Shown here: piece after piece, positions 5,786-12,025 of the stretch
How the letters are laid out: each line of letters begins with the position of its first letter
How positions within the stretch are numbered: the first letter of the stretch is position 1
Origin: Acidobacteriota bacterium
Lineage (GTDB): Bacteria; Acidobacteriota; Vicinamibacteria; Vicinamibacterales; JAKQTR01
Direction of reading: 5' to 3'
DNA length: 12,025 nucleotides
Assembly: GCA_026393735.1 (NCBI GenBank)
Contig: JAPKZP010000082.1
Location: 1-12,025, forward strand
The notes under the pieces: generated by a model
Told to the model about the DNA's origin: nothing
Databases searched by the model: none
Seen by the model: only the letters and a program-made list of their open reading frames with translations
Translations under genes and position numbers: made by a program

Positions 5786-7196
5786 CCTGCCGTTCGACGA
5801 CGGCGACGCCTCCGAGGCACACGACGCGCGGGGCGGCCCGCGCGTCTACACGGTCACCGAGATTACGGCCGACGTCCGCCTGCTGCTCGAGACCACGTGG
5901 TCCGACGTCTGGGTGGAAGGCGAGATCTCCAACTGCCGGCTCTGGAATACGGGCCACATCTACTTCTCGCTGAAGGATCCCGGTGCGCAGCTGCGCGCCG
6001 TGATGTTCAAGGGAGCGGCACGGTCGCTGAAGTTCAAGCTCGAGGACGGCCTGGCGGTCGTGGCCCGCGGCCGCCTGAACGTCTACGAGCCCAAGGGCGA
6101 GTACCAGATCGTGTGCGACGACATCGAGCCCAAGGGGCTCGGTGCGCGCCAGCTGGCGCTCGACCAGTTGAAGAAGCGCCTGCAGGCCGAAGGGCTGCTC
6201 GACCCGGCCCGCAAGCGGCCCCTGCCTGCGCTGCCGCGCCGCATCGGCATCGTGACGTCCATCGACGGGGCGGCGTTGCGTGACATGCTCAAGGTGCTCG
6301 GGCGCCGGTATCCGAATGCGCACCTGGTCATTGCCCCGACGCGCGTCCAGGGAGACACGGCAGCGGCCGACATCGCACGGGCGCTGGGCCAGATCGGGCG
6401 GGTCGAGGGCGTTGACGTCGTCATTGTCGGCCGCGGCGGCGGGTCGATCGAGGATCTCTGGGCGTTCAACGAGGAGGCGGTCGCGCGCGCCATCGCACGG
6501 TGCCCGGTGCCTGTCATCTCGGCGGTGGGCCACGAAGTCGATGTCACCCTCGCGGATCTCGTGGCTGACCTGCGGGCCCCCACACCGTCGGCGGCTGCCG
6601 AAATCGTCGTCGCGGCCAAGAACGAGTTCGTGGCGCGCATCGACCGGCTGGAGGATCGGCTGACGGGCGCCGCCCGCGGCCGGATGCTCGACCGCCGGCA
6701 CGCGCTCCAGCGCCTGATCGGGCGGCCGGCGTTTGCGGGCTTTCCGGCGCACCTGGCTCTGCGCGGGCGCCATGTGGCGGAGTTGCTCGCCGACCTGCAG
6801 CGGGCGGGCCGCGACGCCATGGCCCGGCGCCAGCGCCGATTCCAGGCACTGCGGCTGCGCCTCGACGCCCTGAATCTCCAGGTCAGCATCGGGCGCATCC
6901 AGACACGTCTGGCGCAGGCCGATGCGCGGCTGCGCGCGGCCGTCGTGCGGCGGGCCCACCGCGCCAGTGCCCAGCTCGGATCGCTCGCGGCCCGTATCGA
7001 TTCGCTCAGTCCGCTCGCGGTGCTCGGACGGGGATACGCCTTGTGCTGGGACGCCGCACGCGGCACGATACTGACGGACGCGCGCGCCGTGAGCGAGGGT
7101 GACGCCGTGCGCGTCACGCTGCACCGGGGAGAGCTTTCCTGCGTCGTCACCGGGCGCGAGGCGCCGGACGCCCCGGAGCCCGGCACTTCTCACTGA
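5769..7196 (+). CDS. xseA: Exodeoxyribonuclease VII large subunit
   Basis: This is the catalytic subunit of exonuclease VII, which degrades single-stranded DNA to oligonucleotides from either end and acts in repair. From ATG 5769 it has 475 residues. An OB-fold nucleic-acid-binding domain (about 25-120, with the usual VWVEGEISN) is followed by the nuclease domain: VTSIDGAALRD (162-172), GRGGGSIEDLWAFNEE (221-236) and SAVGHEVD (251-258) with H255 and D258. A long helical, probably coiled-coil region (about 285-400) holds the small subunits. The end carries the conserved PLAVLGRGYAL. An in-frame GTG at 5754 would add five residues. Neither start has a convincing ribosome binding site, so coupling to the end of ymdB (17- or 32-base overlap) is likely. 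The small subunit follows directly. Confidence 0.96.
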   Translation: MANLFDLPFDDGDASEAHDARGGPRVYTVTEITADVRLLLETTWSDVWVEGEISNCRLWNTGHIYFSLKDPGAQLRAVMFKGAARSLKFKLEDGLAVVARGRLNVYEPKGEYQIVCDDIEPKGLGARQLALDQLKKRLQAEGLLDPARKRPLPALPRRIGIVTSIDGAALRDMLKVLGRRYPNAHLVIAPTRVQGDTAAADIARALGQIGRVEGVDVVIVGRGGGSIEDLWAFNEEAVARAIARCPVPVISAVGHEVDVTLADLVADLRAPTPSAAAEIVVAAKNEFVARIDRLEDRLTGAARGRMLDRRHALQRLIGRPAFAGFPAHLALRGRHVAELLADLQRAGRDAMARRQRRFQALRLRLDALNLQVSIGRIQTRLAQADARLRAAVVRRAHRASAQLGSLAARIDSLSPLAVLGRGYALCWDAARGTILTDARAVSEGDAVRVTLHRGELSCVVTGREAPDAPEPGTSH

Positions 7197-7206
7197 GGAC
7201 GGACAG

Positions 7207-7497
7207 ATGGACGTCAACATCAAGGATTTCGAAGCGGCGATCGCGGAGCTCGAGCTCATCGTCAAGAAGCTCGAGGACGGCGATCTCACCCTCGAACAGT
7301 CGCTCGAGCTCTACGAGCGCGGCGTGCGCCTGTCGCGCTACTGCCACGGACGGCTCGAGGAGGCCGAGCGGCGCATCGAAGTGCTCGGCGAGCGCGGCGA
7401 TCTGCAGCCCGCACCGGCGGCGCTCAGCGCGATCGGCAGCGACGAGGACGGCCGGCGGAACGGCGGCGACCGCGACGACAAGGGGCGGAAGGCGTGA
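7207..7497 (+). CDS. xseB: Exodeoxyribonuclease VII small subunit
   Basis: This 96-residue protein is the helical small subunit, several copies of which wrap the coiled coil of XseA. The core DFEAAIAELELIVKKLEDGD (about 7-26), the LTLEQSLELYERGVRL segment and the RLEEAERRIEVL helix match the family. The C-terminal 30 or so residues, rich in Ala, Gly, Asp and Arg, are a longer and disordered-looking tail. It starts at ATG 7207 with GAGGA at 7195-7199, seven bases upstream and overlapping the xseA stop. Its last codons overlap the ispA start (GTGA), so the three genes are an operon. Confidence 0.95.
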   Translation: MDVNIKDFEAAIAELELIVKKLEDGDLTLEQSLELYERGVRLSRYCHGRLEEAERRIEVLGERGDLQPAPAALSAIGSDEDGRRNGGDRDDKGRKA

Positions 7498-8435
7498 GTC
7501 CCGGCACCGATGCGGCCCTGGGCGACTACCTCCGCGCGCGGCGTGACGCGGTCGACTGCGCACTCCAGCGGATGCTTCCGCCCGCCGCCGGCCGCCTCGA
7601 AGCCCTCGGCGAGGCCATGCGCTACAGCGTCTTTGCCGGTGGCAAGCGCTTCCGGCCCATCCTGGCCCTCGCCGCCGCCGAGGCCGTCGCCCCAGGCGAT
7701 GCATCCGCGATCGACAGGGCGATGCCGGCGGGATGCGCCATCGAACTGATTCACACGTATTCGCTCATCCACGACGACCTGCCCGCCATGGACAACGATA
7801 CGTTGCGGCGCGGCAAACCGACGCTTCACGTGGTGCACGGCGAAGGCATTGCGATTCTCGCGGGTGACGGCCTGCTCGCCGAGGCGTTCGTCATCCTGTC
7901 CCGCGAGCCCGATGATGCGGGCCGCCCCGAGATCGCGGCGCGCAAACTCGCGACCATCCGGCGCATCGCCGATGCCGCAGGCGCCACCGGCATGGTCGGC
8001 GGGCAGGCCATCGATCTGCAGGCGGCCGGCCACGCGCACGACGCGGGCGGCCTCGACGCAGAGAGCCTGCGCGACATGCACGCGCGCAAGACCGGTGCCC
8101 TCATACGGGCCTCGGCCGTCTCCGGCGCCATCATGGCAGGCGGCTCAGCCGCGCAGATCGCGCGCGTAGACGACTACGCAGCGGCGCTGGGACTTGCCTT
8201 CCAGATCGCCGACGACGTGCTCGATGTGGAGGGAGCGAGCGCTGCCCTCGGCAAGACGGCCGGCAAGGACGCCGCCGCCAACAAGCCGACCTACCCGGCG
8301 CTCTTCGGCCTCGCGGCCTCGAAGCGGCTTGCCAGGGACGCCGTGGATGCGGCCGTGGCGGAACTCGCGCGGGAGCAGCTCCACCGGAGCCGCCTGGCGG
8401 AAATCGCCCACTGGGTCGTCTCGCGCACGTCGTAG
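7494..8435 (+). CDS. ispA: Farnesyl diphosphate synthase (polyprenyl synthetase)
   Basis: This 313-residue enzyme condenses dimethylallyl and geranyl diphosphate with isopentenyl diphosphate, feeding undecaprenyl-lipid and quinone synthesis. GGKRFRP (49-55), the first aspartate-rich motif DDLPAMD (94-100) followed by R105-R106, KTGALIRAS (199-207) and the second motif DDVLD (240-244) with the GKTAGKD loop are all present. The two-residue insertion in the first motif and the Tyr-Ser pair just before it (HTYSLIHDD) match E. coli IspA, so a C15 product is likely; a geranylgeranyl product cannot be excluded. It starts at GTG 7494, which shares four bases with the xseB stop (GTGA), with AGGGG at 7481-7485. 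The xseA-xseB-ispA order is widespread in bacteria, but dxs, often next, is missing here. Confidence 0.95.
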   Translation: MSPGTDAALGDYLRARRDAVDCALQRMLPPAAGRLEALGEAMRYSVFAGGKRFRPILALAAAEAVAPGDASAIDRAMPAGCAIELIHTYSLIHDDLPAMDNDTLRRGKPTLHVVHGEGIAILAGDGLLAEAFVILSREPDDAGRPEIAARKLATIRRIADAAGATGMVGGQAIDLQAAGHAHDAGGLDAESLRDMHARKTGALIRASAVSGAIMAGGSAAQIARVDDYAAALGLAFQIADDVLDVEGASAALGKTAGKDAAANKPTYPALFGLAASKRLARDAVDAAVAELAREQLHRSRLAEIAHWVVSRTS

Positions 8436-8443
8436 GGATCCGA

Positions 8444-9187
8444 ATGCCCGCCCGAAGCCGTACGCGGCTCGACCAGCGACTCACAGAGAGCGGCCTGGCC
8501 GCGTCGCGCGAACGGGCGCGAGCGCTCATCCTCGCGGGCCGCGTGAGCGTCAATGGGGTAGTCGTAACGAAGGCCGGCACGGCGGTCGCCGACGACGCGC
8601 AGCTTGCCGTGTCCGAGCCGGACTTCCCGTGGGTCGGCCGCGGCGGCGTCAAACTCGCGCACGCGCTGGACACGTTCGCGATCGACGTCACCGGGAGAGA
8701 GGCGCTCGACATCGGCGCGTCGACGGGCGGCTTCACCGACGTCCTGCTCCAGCGCGGCGCCCGGCGCGTCGTGGCCCTTGACGTCGGCCACGGCCAGCTC
8801 GACTGGCGATTGCGCGAGGACCCGCGCGTCGTCGTCCTCGAACACAAGAACGCGAGGGAACTCGACGCGTCCTGGCTGCCAGGCCCTGTCGGCGTCGTCA
8901 CGATCGATGTGTCGTTCATCTCGCTGCGGCTCATCCTGCCGGTCCTGCCGCCCGTGCTGATGCCCGAGGCCGATATCGTGGCGCTCGTAAAGCCGCAGTT
9001 CGAAGCCGGGCGGGACGAGGTCGGCCGGGGCGGGCTCGTGAAGGATCTCGCGGTTCACGACGCCGTGATCCGGCGGATCACGGCGAGCGCGGCCGCGTGC
9101 GGCCTGCAGCGCCGCGGGATGACCCTGTCACCCATCACCGGCGCCACCGGGAACCAGGAATATCTCCTGCACCTGAGGCCGGCCTGA
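8444..9187 (+). CDS. tlyA: TlyA-family rRNA (cytidine-2'-O)-methyltransferase
   Basis: This 247-residue protein adds 2'-O-methyl groups to cytidines of 16S and/or 23S rRNA using S-adenosylmethionine. In mycobacteria its loss gives capreomycin resistance; older annotations call it hemolysin A. An N-terminal S4 RNA-binding domain (about 8-60, with RVSVNG) is followed by an FtsJ-like fold: GGVKL with K70, the SAM loop ALDIGASTGGFTD (87-99), TIDVSF with D155, LVKPQFE with K183, and GNQEYL with E239. These four complete the K-D-K-E catalytic tetrad in the expected spacing. ATG 8444 is preceded by AGGGA (8434-8438), which overlaps the ispA stop. It lies in the usual place after ispA. Methylation at one or both rRNA sites cannot be told from this sequence alone. 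Confidence 0.94.
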   Translation: MPARSRTRLDQRLTESGLAASRERARALILAGRVSVNGVVVTKAGTAVADDAQLAVSEPDFPWVGRGGVKLAHALDTFAIDVTGREALDIGASTGGFTDVLLQRGARRVVALDVGHGQLDWRLREDPRVVVLEHKNARELDASWLPGPVGVVTIDVSFISLRLILPVLPPVLMPEADIVALVKPQFEAGRDEVGRGGLVKDLAVHDAVIRRITASAAACGLQRRGMTLSPITGATGNQEYLLHLRPA

Positions 9188-9197
9188 CGGCCCGGGC

Positions 9198-9206
9198 TGC
9201 TACAAT
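9198..9206 (+). promoter_or_regulatory. Candidate extended -10 promoter for nadK
   Basis: TGCTACAAT is an extended -10 element (TGn plus TACAAT, one mismatch from consensus) in the short gap after the tlyA stop. Transcription would begin around 9213, giving a leader of about 16 bases that holds the GAGGAG ribosome binding site. No good -35 hexamer is seen at normal spacing, as is usual for extended -10 promoters. Confidence 0.5.
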
Positions 9207-9216
9207 GGGCGCGCTC

Positions 9217-9222
9217 GAGGAG
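9217..9222 (+). promoter_or_regulatory. Ribosome binding site fixing the nadK start
   Basis: GAGGAG lies six bases before ATG 9229. An upstream in-frame ATG at 9205 sits within the candidate -10 element and has no such site, so 9229 is the preferred start. Confidence 0.7.
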
Positions 9223-9228
9223 CCGTTC

Positions 9229-10104
9229 ATGATCACGCGTGTCGGAATCGTCACCAAGCCGAATCTCACCGCCGTCAGTGCGGACCTGCCGGTCATCGTC
9301 GAGTGGCTGCGCGCGCGAGGCGTCGAGGCGGTGTTCGACACCGACACCGCCGGTCTCACGCACGATGCGCGTGCCACCGTCGTTTCGCGCGACGACCTGC
9401 CTCGTCACGTCGACCTCATCCTGCTCCTCGGCGGCGACGGCACGTTGCTCGGCATGGCCGATCGCGTGGCTCAAGCGGATCTCGAGGTGCCGATTCTGGG
9501 CGTGAACTTCGGCGGCCTGGGTTTCCTGACCGAGATCACGTATCCCGAGATGTTCCCGTCCCTGGAAGCGGCCCTGGCCGGCACGGCCCTTGTCGAATCG
9601 CGCATGATGCTGCGCGCGCGCGTGGAGCGGAACGGCGCGACGCTGCACGATCGGCGTGTGCTGAACGACGTGAGCGTGACCGGTGGTTCGCTCTCGCGCA
9701 TCGTAGAGTTCGTCGTGTCGGTCGGCGGCGAGTTCGTCGCGAGCTTTCACGCCGACGGGATCATCCTCGCGACGCCCACCGGGTCGACGGCGTACAACCT
9801 GTCGGCCGGCGGGCCGATCGTGCATCCTGCCGTCGACGCGCTGGTGCTGAATCCCATCGCTCCGCACACGCTGACGAATCGGCCGGTGGTGATTCCCGCC
9901 GACGGCGAGGTGGTCGTGCAACCGCGCGCCAAGGGGCCGGATGCCGAAGCGTTCGTCACGTTCGACGGACAGGCCGGCGAACGGCTGGAGACGGCCGACA
10001 TCGTGCGGGTCCAGCGCGCCCCGAGGCCCGTCCGGCTCGTTCGGGCGTCCACGCGCAGCTACTACCAGGTCCTGCGCCAGAAGCTCCGGTGGGCGGAGCG
10101 GTAG
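9229..10104 (+). CDS. nadK: NAD kinase (ATP-NAD kinase, PpnK family)
   Basis: This 291-residue cytoplasmic enzyme phosphorylates NAD to NADP and so sets the cell's NADPH pool. The signature GGDGT (68-72) is flanked by VDLILLLGGDGTLLGMA, and GVNFGGLGFLTE (91-102) follows. LNDVSV (145-150) is the NAD-contacting Asn-Asp pair (usually Asn-Glu), and DGIILATPTGSTAYNLSAGG (176-195) is the conserved substrate loop with the GSTAY core. Length is normal. The start at ATG 9229 is chosen by its GAGGAG site and by the good match of MITRVGIVTKPN to the family N-terminus. In Firmicutes nadK often neighbours tlyA and recN. Here an RNA methyltransferase follows after 37 bases, which may share its transcript. 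Confidence 0.95.
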   Translation: MITRVGIVTKPNLTAVSADLPVIVEWLRARGVEAVFDTDTAGLTHDARATVVSRDDLPRHVDLILLLGGDGTLLGMADRVAQADLEVPILGVNFGGLGFLTEITYPEMFPSLEAALAGTALVESRMMLRARVERNGATLHDRRVLNDVSVTGGSLSRIVEFVVSVGGEFVASFHADGIILATPTGSTAYNLSAGGPIVHPAVDALVLNPIAPHTLTNRPVVIPADGEVVVQPRAKGPDAEAFVTFDGQAGERLETADIVRVQRAPRPVRLVRASTRSYYQVLRQKLRWAER

Positions 10105-10128
10105 GACTGGAGATCCTGGTCGGAGTTC

Positions 10129-10133
10129 GGGGA
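10129..10133 (+). promoter_or_regulatory. Ribosome binding site supporting a TTG start
   Basis: GGGGA stands eight bases before TTG 10142. No ATG or GTG in that frame precedes the conserved protein sequence closely, so this site is the main reason for choosing the TTG start. Confidence 0.55.
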
Positions 10134-10141
10134 ATCGCCCC

Positions 10142-10984
10142 TTGCCGTTGGCATCCATCACAGACCTGGACGATCCGCGCGTCGCGGACTATCGCGACGT
10201 GCCGGATCCCGTGCTCCTCCGCGAACGCGGCGTGTTCGTCGCGGAAGGCCGGCTCGTCGTTCGTCAGCTCCTGTCGTCCGCTCGCGTTCGTGCCCGATCA
10301 GTCCTGGTGTCGCCGACGGCGCTCGACGGCCTGCGCGACGTCCTGGAGCAGCACGAGGGGATGCCGGTCTACGTGATGGACGTCACCCGGCTGTCGTCGC
10401 TGGTCGGGTTCAACGTGCACCGTGGCTGCCTGGCCATCGGCGAGCGTCCGCCAGCCATTCCGCTCCAGACCTTGCTCGATGAGGCGCGCCCGTCCCGGTT
10501 GCTCGTCGTCATCGAGCACGTGGGGAATGCGGACAACATCGGCGGCATCTTCCGCAACGCGCTCGCCTTCGGCGCCGGAGGCGTCGTGCTCAGCTCCGCG
10601 TGCTGCGATCCGCTCTACCGCAAGGCCATCCGGGTGTCGATGGGGGCATCGCTGAAGGTCCCGTTCGCAGCCGACTCCAGTTGGCCGGCTGGGCTGGATG
10701 CCGTCACGACCGCAGGATTCCAGCTGCTGGCGATGAGCCCGGCCCCATCCGCCGTGGACATCGACGACGCCGTGGCGGCGTGTGTCCCCGGATCCGGCAT
10801 CGCCGTCATGCTGGGCCACGAAGGCTCGGGTCTCACGGGCGCGGCGGGGCGCGGCGCCGGCGTGCACGCCAGGATTCCGATGCAGCCTGGCGTGGATTCG
10901 CTCAATGTCTCGACGGCCGCGGGCGTTGCGCTCCATGCGTGTCGCCGCCACCTGGGCTGGCCTCCGGCCGCGCCGGGCTGTTAG
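10142..10984 (+). CDS. SpoU/TrmH-family RNA 2'-O-methyltransferase
   Basis: This 280-residue member of the SPOUT (trefoil-knot) class transfers a methyl group from SAM to a ribose 2'-OH in tRNA or rRNA. The N-terminal substrate-binding part has the family element GVFVAEGRLVVRQLL (30-44). The catalytic domain shows motif 1, NADNIGGIFRNALAFGA (129-145) with N132 and R138; motif 2, IAVMLGHEGSGLT (220-232); and motif 3, ARIPMQPGVDSLNVSTAAGVA (243-263), where S253, L254 and N255 complete the knot. The start is not ATG: TTG 10142, with GGGGA upstream, is preferred, and TTG 10148 is possible; both precede the conserved ITDLDDPRVADYR. The target nucleotide (RlmB-like 23S site, TrmH-like tRNA site or other) cannot be assigned. 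It follows nadK by 37 bases. The stop codon TAG overlaps the candidate -10 of the next gene. Confidence 0.9.
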   Translation: MPLASITDLDDPRVADYRDVPDPVLLRERGVFVAEGRLVVRQLLSSARVRARSVLVSPTALDGLRDVLEQHEGMPVYVMDVTRLSSLVGFNVHRGCLAIGERPPAIPLQTLLDEARPSRLLVVIEHVGNADNIGGIFRNALAFGAGGVVLSSACCDPLYRKAIRVSMGASLKVPFAADSSWPAGLDAVTTAGFQLLAMSPAPSAVDIDDAVAACVPGSGIAVMLGHEGSGLTGAAGRGAGVHARIPMQPGVDSLNVSTAAGVALHACRRHLGWPPAAPGC

Positions 10985-10987
10985 ACT
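10979..10987 (+). promoter_or_regulatory. Candidate extended -10 promoter for the NlpC/P60 gene
   Basis: TGTTAGACT matches the TGn-TAnnnT pattern of an extended -10 and overlaps the stop codon of the preceding methyltransferase gene. Transcription would begin near 10994, about 26 bases before the ATG at 11020. The hexamer TAGACT is two mismatches from consensus and no -35 box is visible, so support is modest. It matters because the downstream product is exported and functionally unrelated to its neighbours. Confidence 0.4.
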
Positions 10988-11019
10988 GCAGGCGTCCCCC
11001 CGATTCGAGGATTCTTACC

Positions 11020-12025
11020 ATGCGTCTTCACCGTCCGTTCTTCGCGCTGCTATTCGTTGTGCTGGCTCTCGCCTTCCCTGTTGCGTCCGGGCAGGACAAG
11101 GCACCGGCGGTTGTTCCTGGCATCGACGACATCCTGAAGCCGCTGCGCGATCGCGTCGCACCCGATCGCCGGCTGGCGGTGTTCGACATCACTGTCGAAC
11201 GCGGCGCCCAGGGCCTCGTCGTCAAAGGCGAAGTCGAACGCGCCGACATCAAGCAGGACGTGCTCGCCGCGCTGGGCAAGGCCGGTCACTCGCCGCTCAC
11301 GGACCAGATCGCCGTGTTGCCGGATCCGGCGCTCGGTCTGTCCACGGCAGGAATCGTTCGCGTCAGCGTGGCCAACGTGAAGACCCGATCCTCGCATCCG
11401 TCGGAGATGGGGACGCAGGCGGTGATGGGTTGGACGGTCCGCATCCTGAAGAAGCAGTCGGGCTGGTATTACGTGCACACGGAACCCGACCAGTACCTGG
11501 GGTGGATCGAGGAACTGCAGCTCGCCCAAGTCACGGAGGACGCCCGGAAAGCGTGGACGAGTGCGCCGCGCGTGATTGTCACGAACCCGATCGCGTTCGT
11601 CCGCGAGGCGATGACGGCTGACGCCACGCCGGTGACAGACGTCGTCATGGGCAGCCTCGTGAAGCGCCTCGCGCAAGAGGGCGCATGGCTGAAGGTCGAG
11701 TTGCCGGACGGACGCCAGGGCTTCCTGCCGGCAGGCGATGCCGCCGACTACGCGGCGTGGGCGGCGAGCCGGCAGCCGACGCCCGACGGCATCGAGAAGA
11801 CTGCGAAACAGTTCATGGGCGTGCCGTATCTCTGGGGCGGGACATCGAGCAAGGGCTTCGACTGCTCGGGCTATGCCAAGACCGTGCTCCGCATGAACGG
11901 CCTCGAACTGGCGCGCGACGCCGACCAGCAAGGGAACGAAGGGACGGCGGTGACGATCGACGAGGCGCTCAGCCACGTCCGAAAGGGCGACCTGCTGTTC
12001 TTCGGCACGCGGGCCACGGCCGATC
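11020..12025 (+). CDS. Secreted SH3-NlpC/P60 peptidoglycan hydrolase (3' end cut off)
   Basis: The frame opens at ATG 11020, with GAGGA at 11007-11011, and stays open to the window edge (335 residues seen). Residues 1-24 form a signal peptide: a basic start (MRLHRP), the hydrophobic run FFALLFVVLALAF, and an Ala-Ser-Gly cleavage region before QDK. Residues about 50-90 resemble a small alpha/beta, perhaps BON-like, domain. An SH3b-type domain follows (about 112-165, with the WYYV and YLGWIEE strands), then a second SH3-like repeat (about 183-238). The NlpC/P60 domain begins near 255: GVPYLWGGTSSKGFDCSG carries catalytic C282, and KGDLLFFG (322-329) follows. The catalytic histidine and third residue lie beyond the window. 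The layout recalls YkfC-like gamma-D-glutamyl-diamino acid endopeptidases acting on murein peptides in the periplasm. Activity and exact bond are inferred from the family. Confidence 0.9.
   Translation, partial: MRLHRPFFALLFVVLALAFPVASGQDKAPAVVPGIDDILKPLRDRVAPDRRLAVFDITVERGAQGLVVKGEVERADIKQDVLAALGKAGHSPLTDQIAVLPDPALGLSTAGIVRVSVANVKTRSSHPSEMGTQAVMGWTVRILKKQSGWYYVHTEPDQYLGWIEELQLAQVTEDARKAWTSAPRVIVTNPIAFVREAMTADATPVTDVVMGSLVKRLAQEGAWLKVELPDGRQGFLPAGDAADYAAWAASRQPTPDGIEKTAKQFMGVPYLWGGTSSKGFDCSGYAKTVLRMNGLELARDADQQGNEGTAVTIDEALSHVRKGDLLFFGTRATAD

Noticed and set aside
5742..7289. A 515-codon minus-strand open frame opposite xseA
   Set aside because: It has the same low-complexity composition and lies wholly opposite a complete, motif-verified exonuclease VII gene.
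9941..10141. An N-terminal extension of the SpoU-type methyltransferase
   Set aside because: It overlaps the end of nadK out of frame and gives an Arg/Ser-rich sequence. The conserved N-terminus begins just after TTG 10142.
1..12025. CRISPR arrays, tRNA or rRNA genes, insertion sequences, attachment sites, prophage or defence genes
   Set aside because: I found no regularly spaced repeats, cloverleaf-like stretches, transposase motifs or terminal repeats; nearly all the window is accounted for by tightly packed metabolic and housekeeping genes.

Overview
The window is a dense, GC-rich block of bacterial DNA. It carries twelve recognisable protein genes, all on the + strand, separated by gaps of under 45 bases or by short overlaps. 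The only sizeable non-coding stretch is the first 282 bases. The GC-rich third codon positions, GAGGA-type ribosome binding sites, GTG and TTG starts and overall gene complement suggest a Gram-negative bacterium. An Acidobacteriota member (Vicinamibacteria-like) is my best guess, but it is not proven: there is no rRNA gene here, and Myxococcota or Gemmatimonadota would also be possible.

Region 1 (1-282) is an AT-rich upstream segment with a good extended -10 promoter (29-37), followed by an unusually long leader of about 240 bases. Region 2 (283-4411) is a compact four-gene metabolic operon: an isocitrate/isopropylmalate-dehydrogenase-family enzyme, a class III (CaiB/BaiF) CoA-transferase, and the large and small subunits of a LeuCD/homoaconitase-type [4Fe-4S] hydro-lyase. 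Together these could isomerise a hydroxy di- or tricarboxylate, oxidatively decarboxylate it, and move CoA on or off a related acid. Residues that normally fix substrate choice in both the dehydrogenase and the small hydro-lyase subunit do not match the standard leucine, lysine or TCA enzymes. This cluster is therefore the best candidate here for an undescribed pathway.

Region 3 (4446-4925) is a small heat-shock protein (Hsp20) gene between the metabolic and housekeeping blocks. Region 4 (4958-9187) is a housekeeping run: a YmdB-type cyclic-nucleotide phosphodiesterase, both subunits of exonuclease VII (xseA, xseB), farnesyl diphosphate synthase (ispA) and the rRNA 2'-O-methyltransferase tlyA. 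Overlaps of ymdB/xseA and xseB/ispA indicate tight co-expression. The dxs gene often found between ispA and tlyA is absent.

Region 5 (9229-10984) holds NAD kinase (nadK), with its own candidate extended -10 promoter, and a SpoU/TrmH-family RNA 2'-O-methyltransferase that starts at TTG. Region 6 (11020 to the edge) is the start of a secreted SH3-NlpC/P60 peptidoglycan hydrolase, cut off by the window end before its catalytic histidine; it too has a candidate extended -10 just upstream. I saw no tRNA, rRNA, CRISPR array, insertion sequence or convincing intrinsic terminator.
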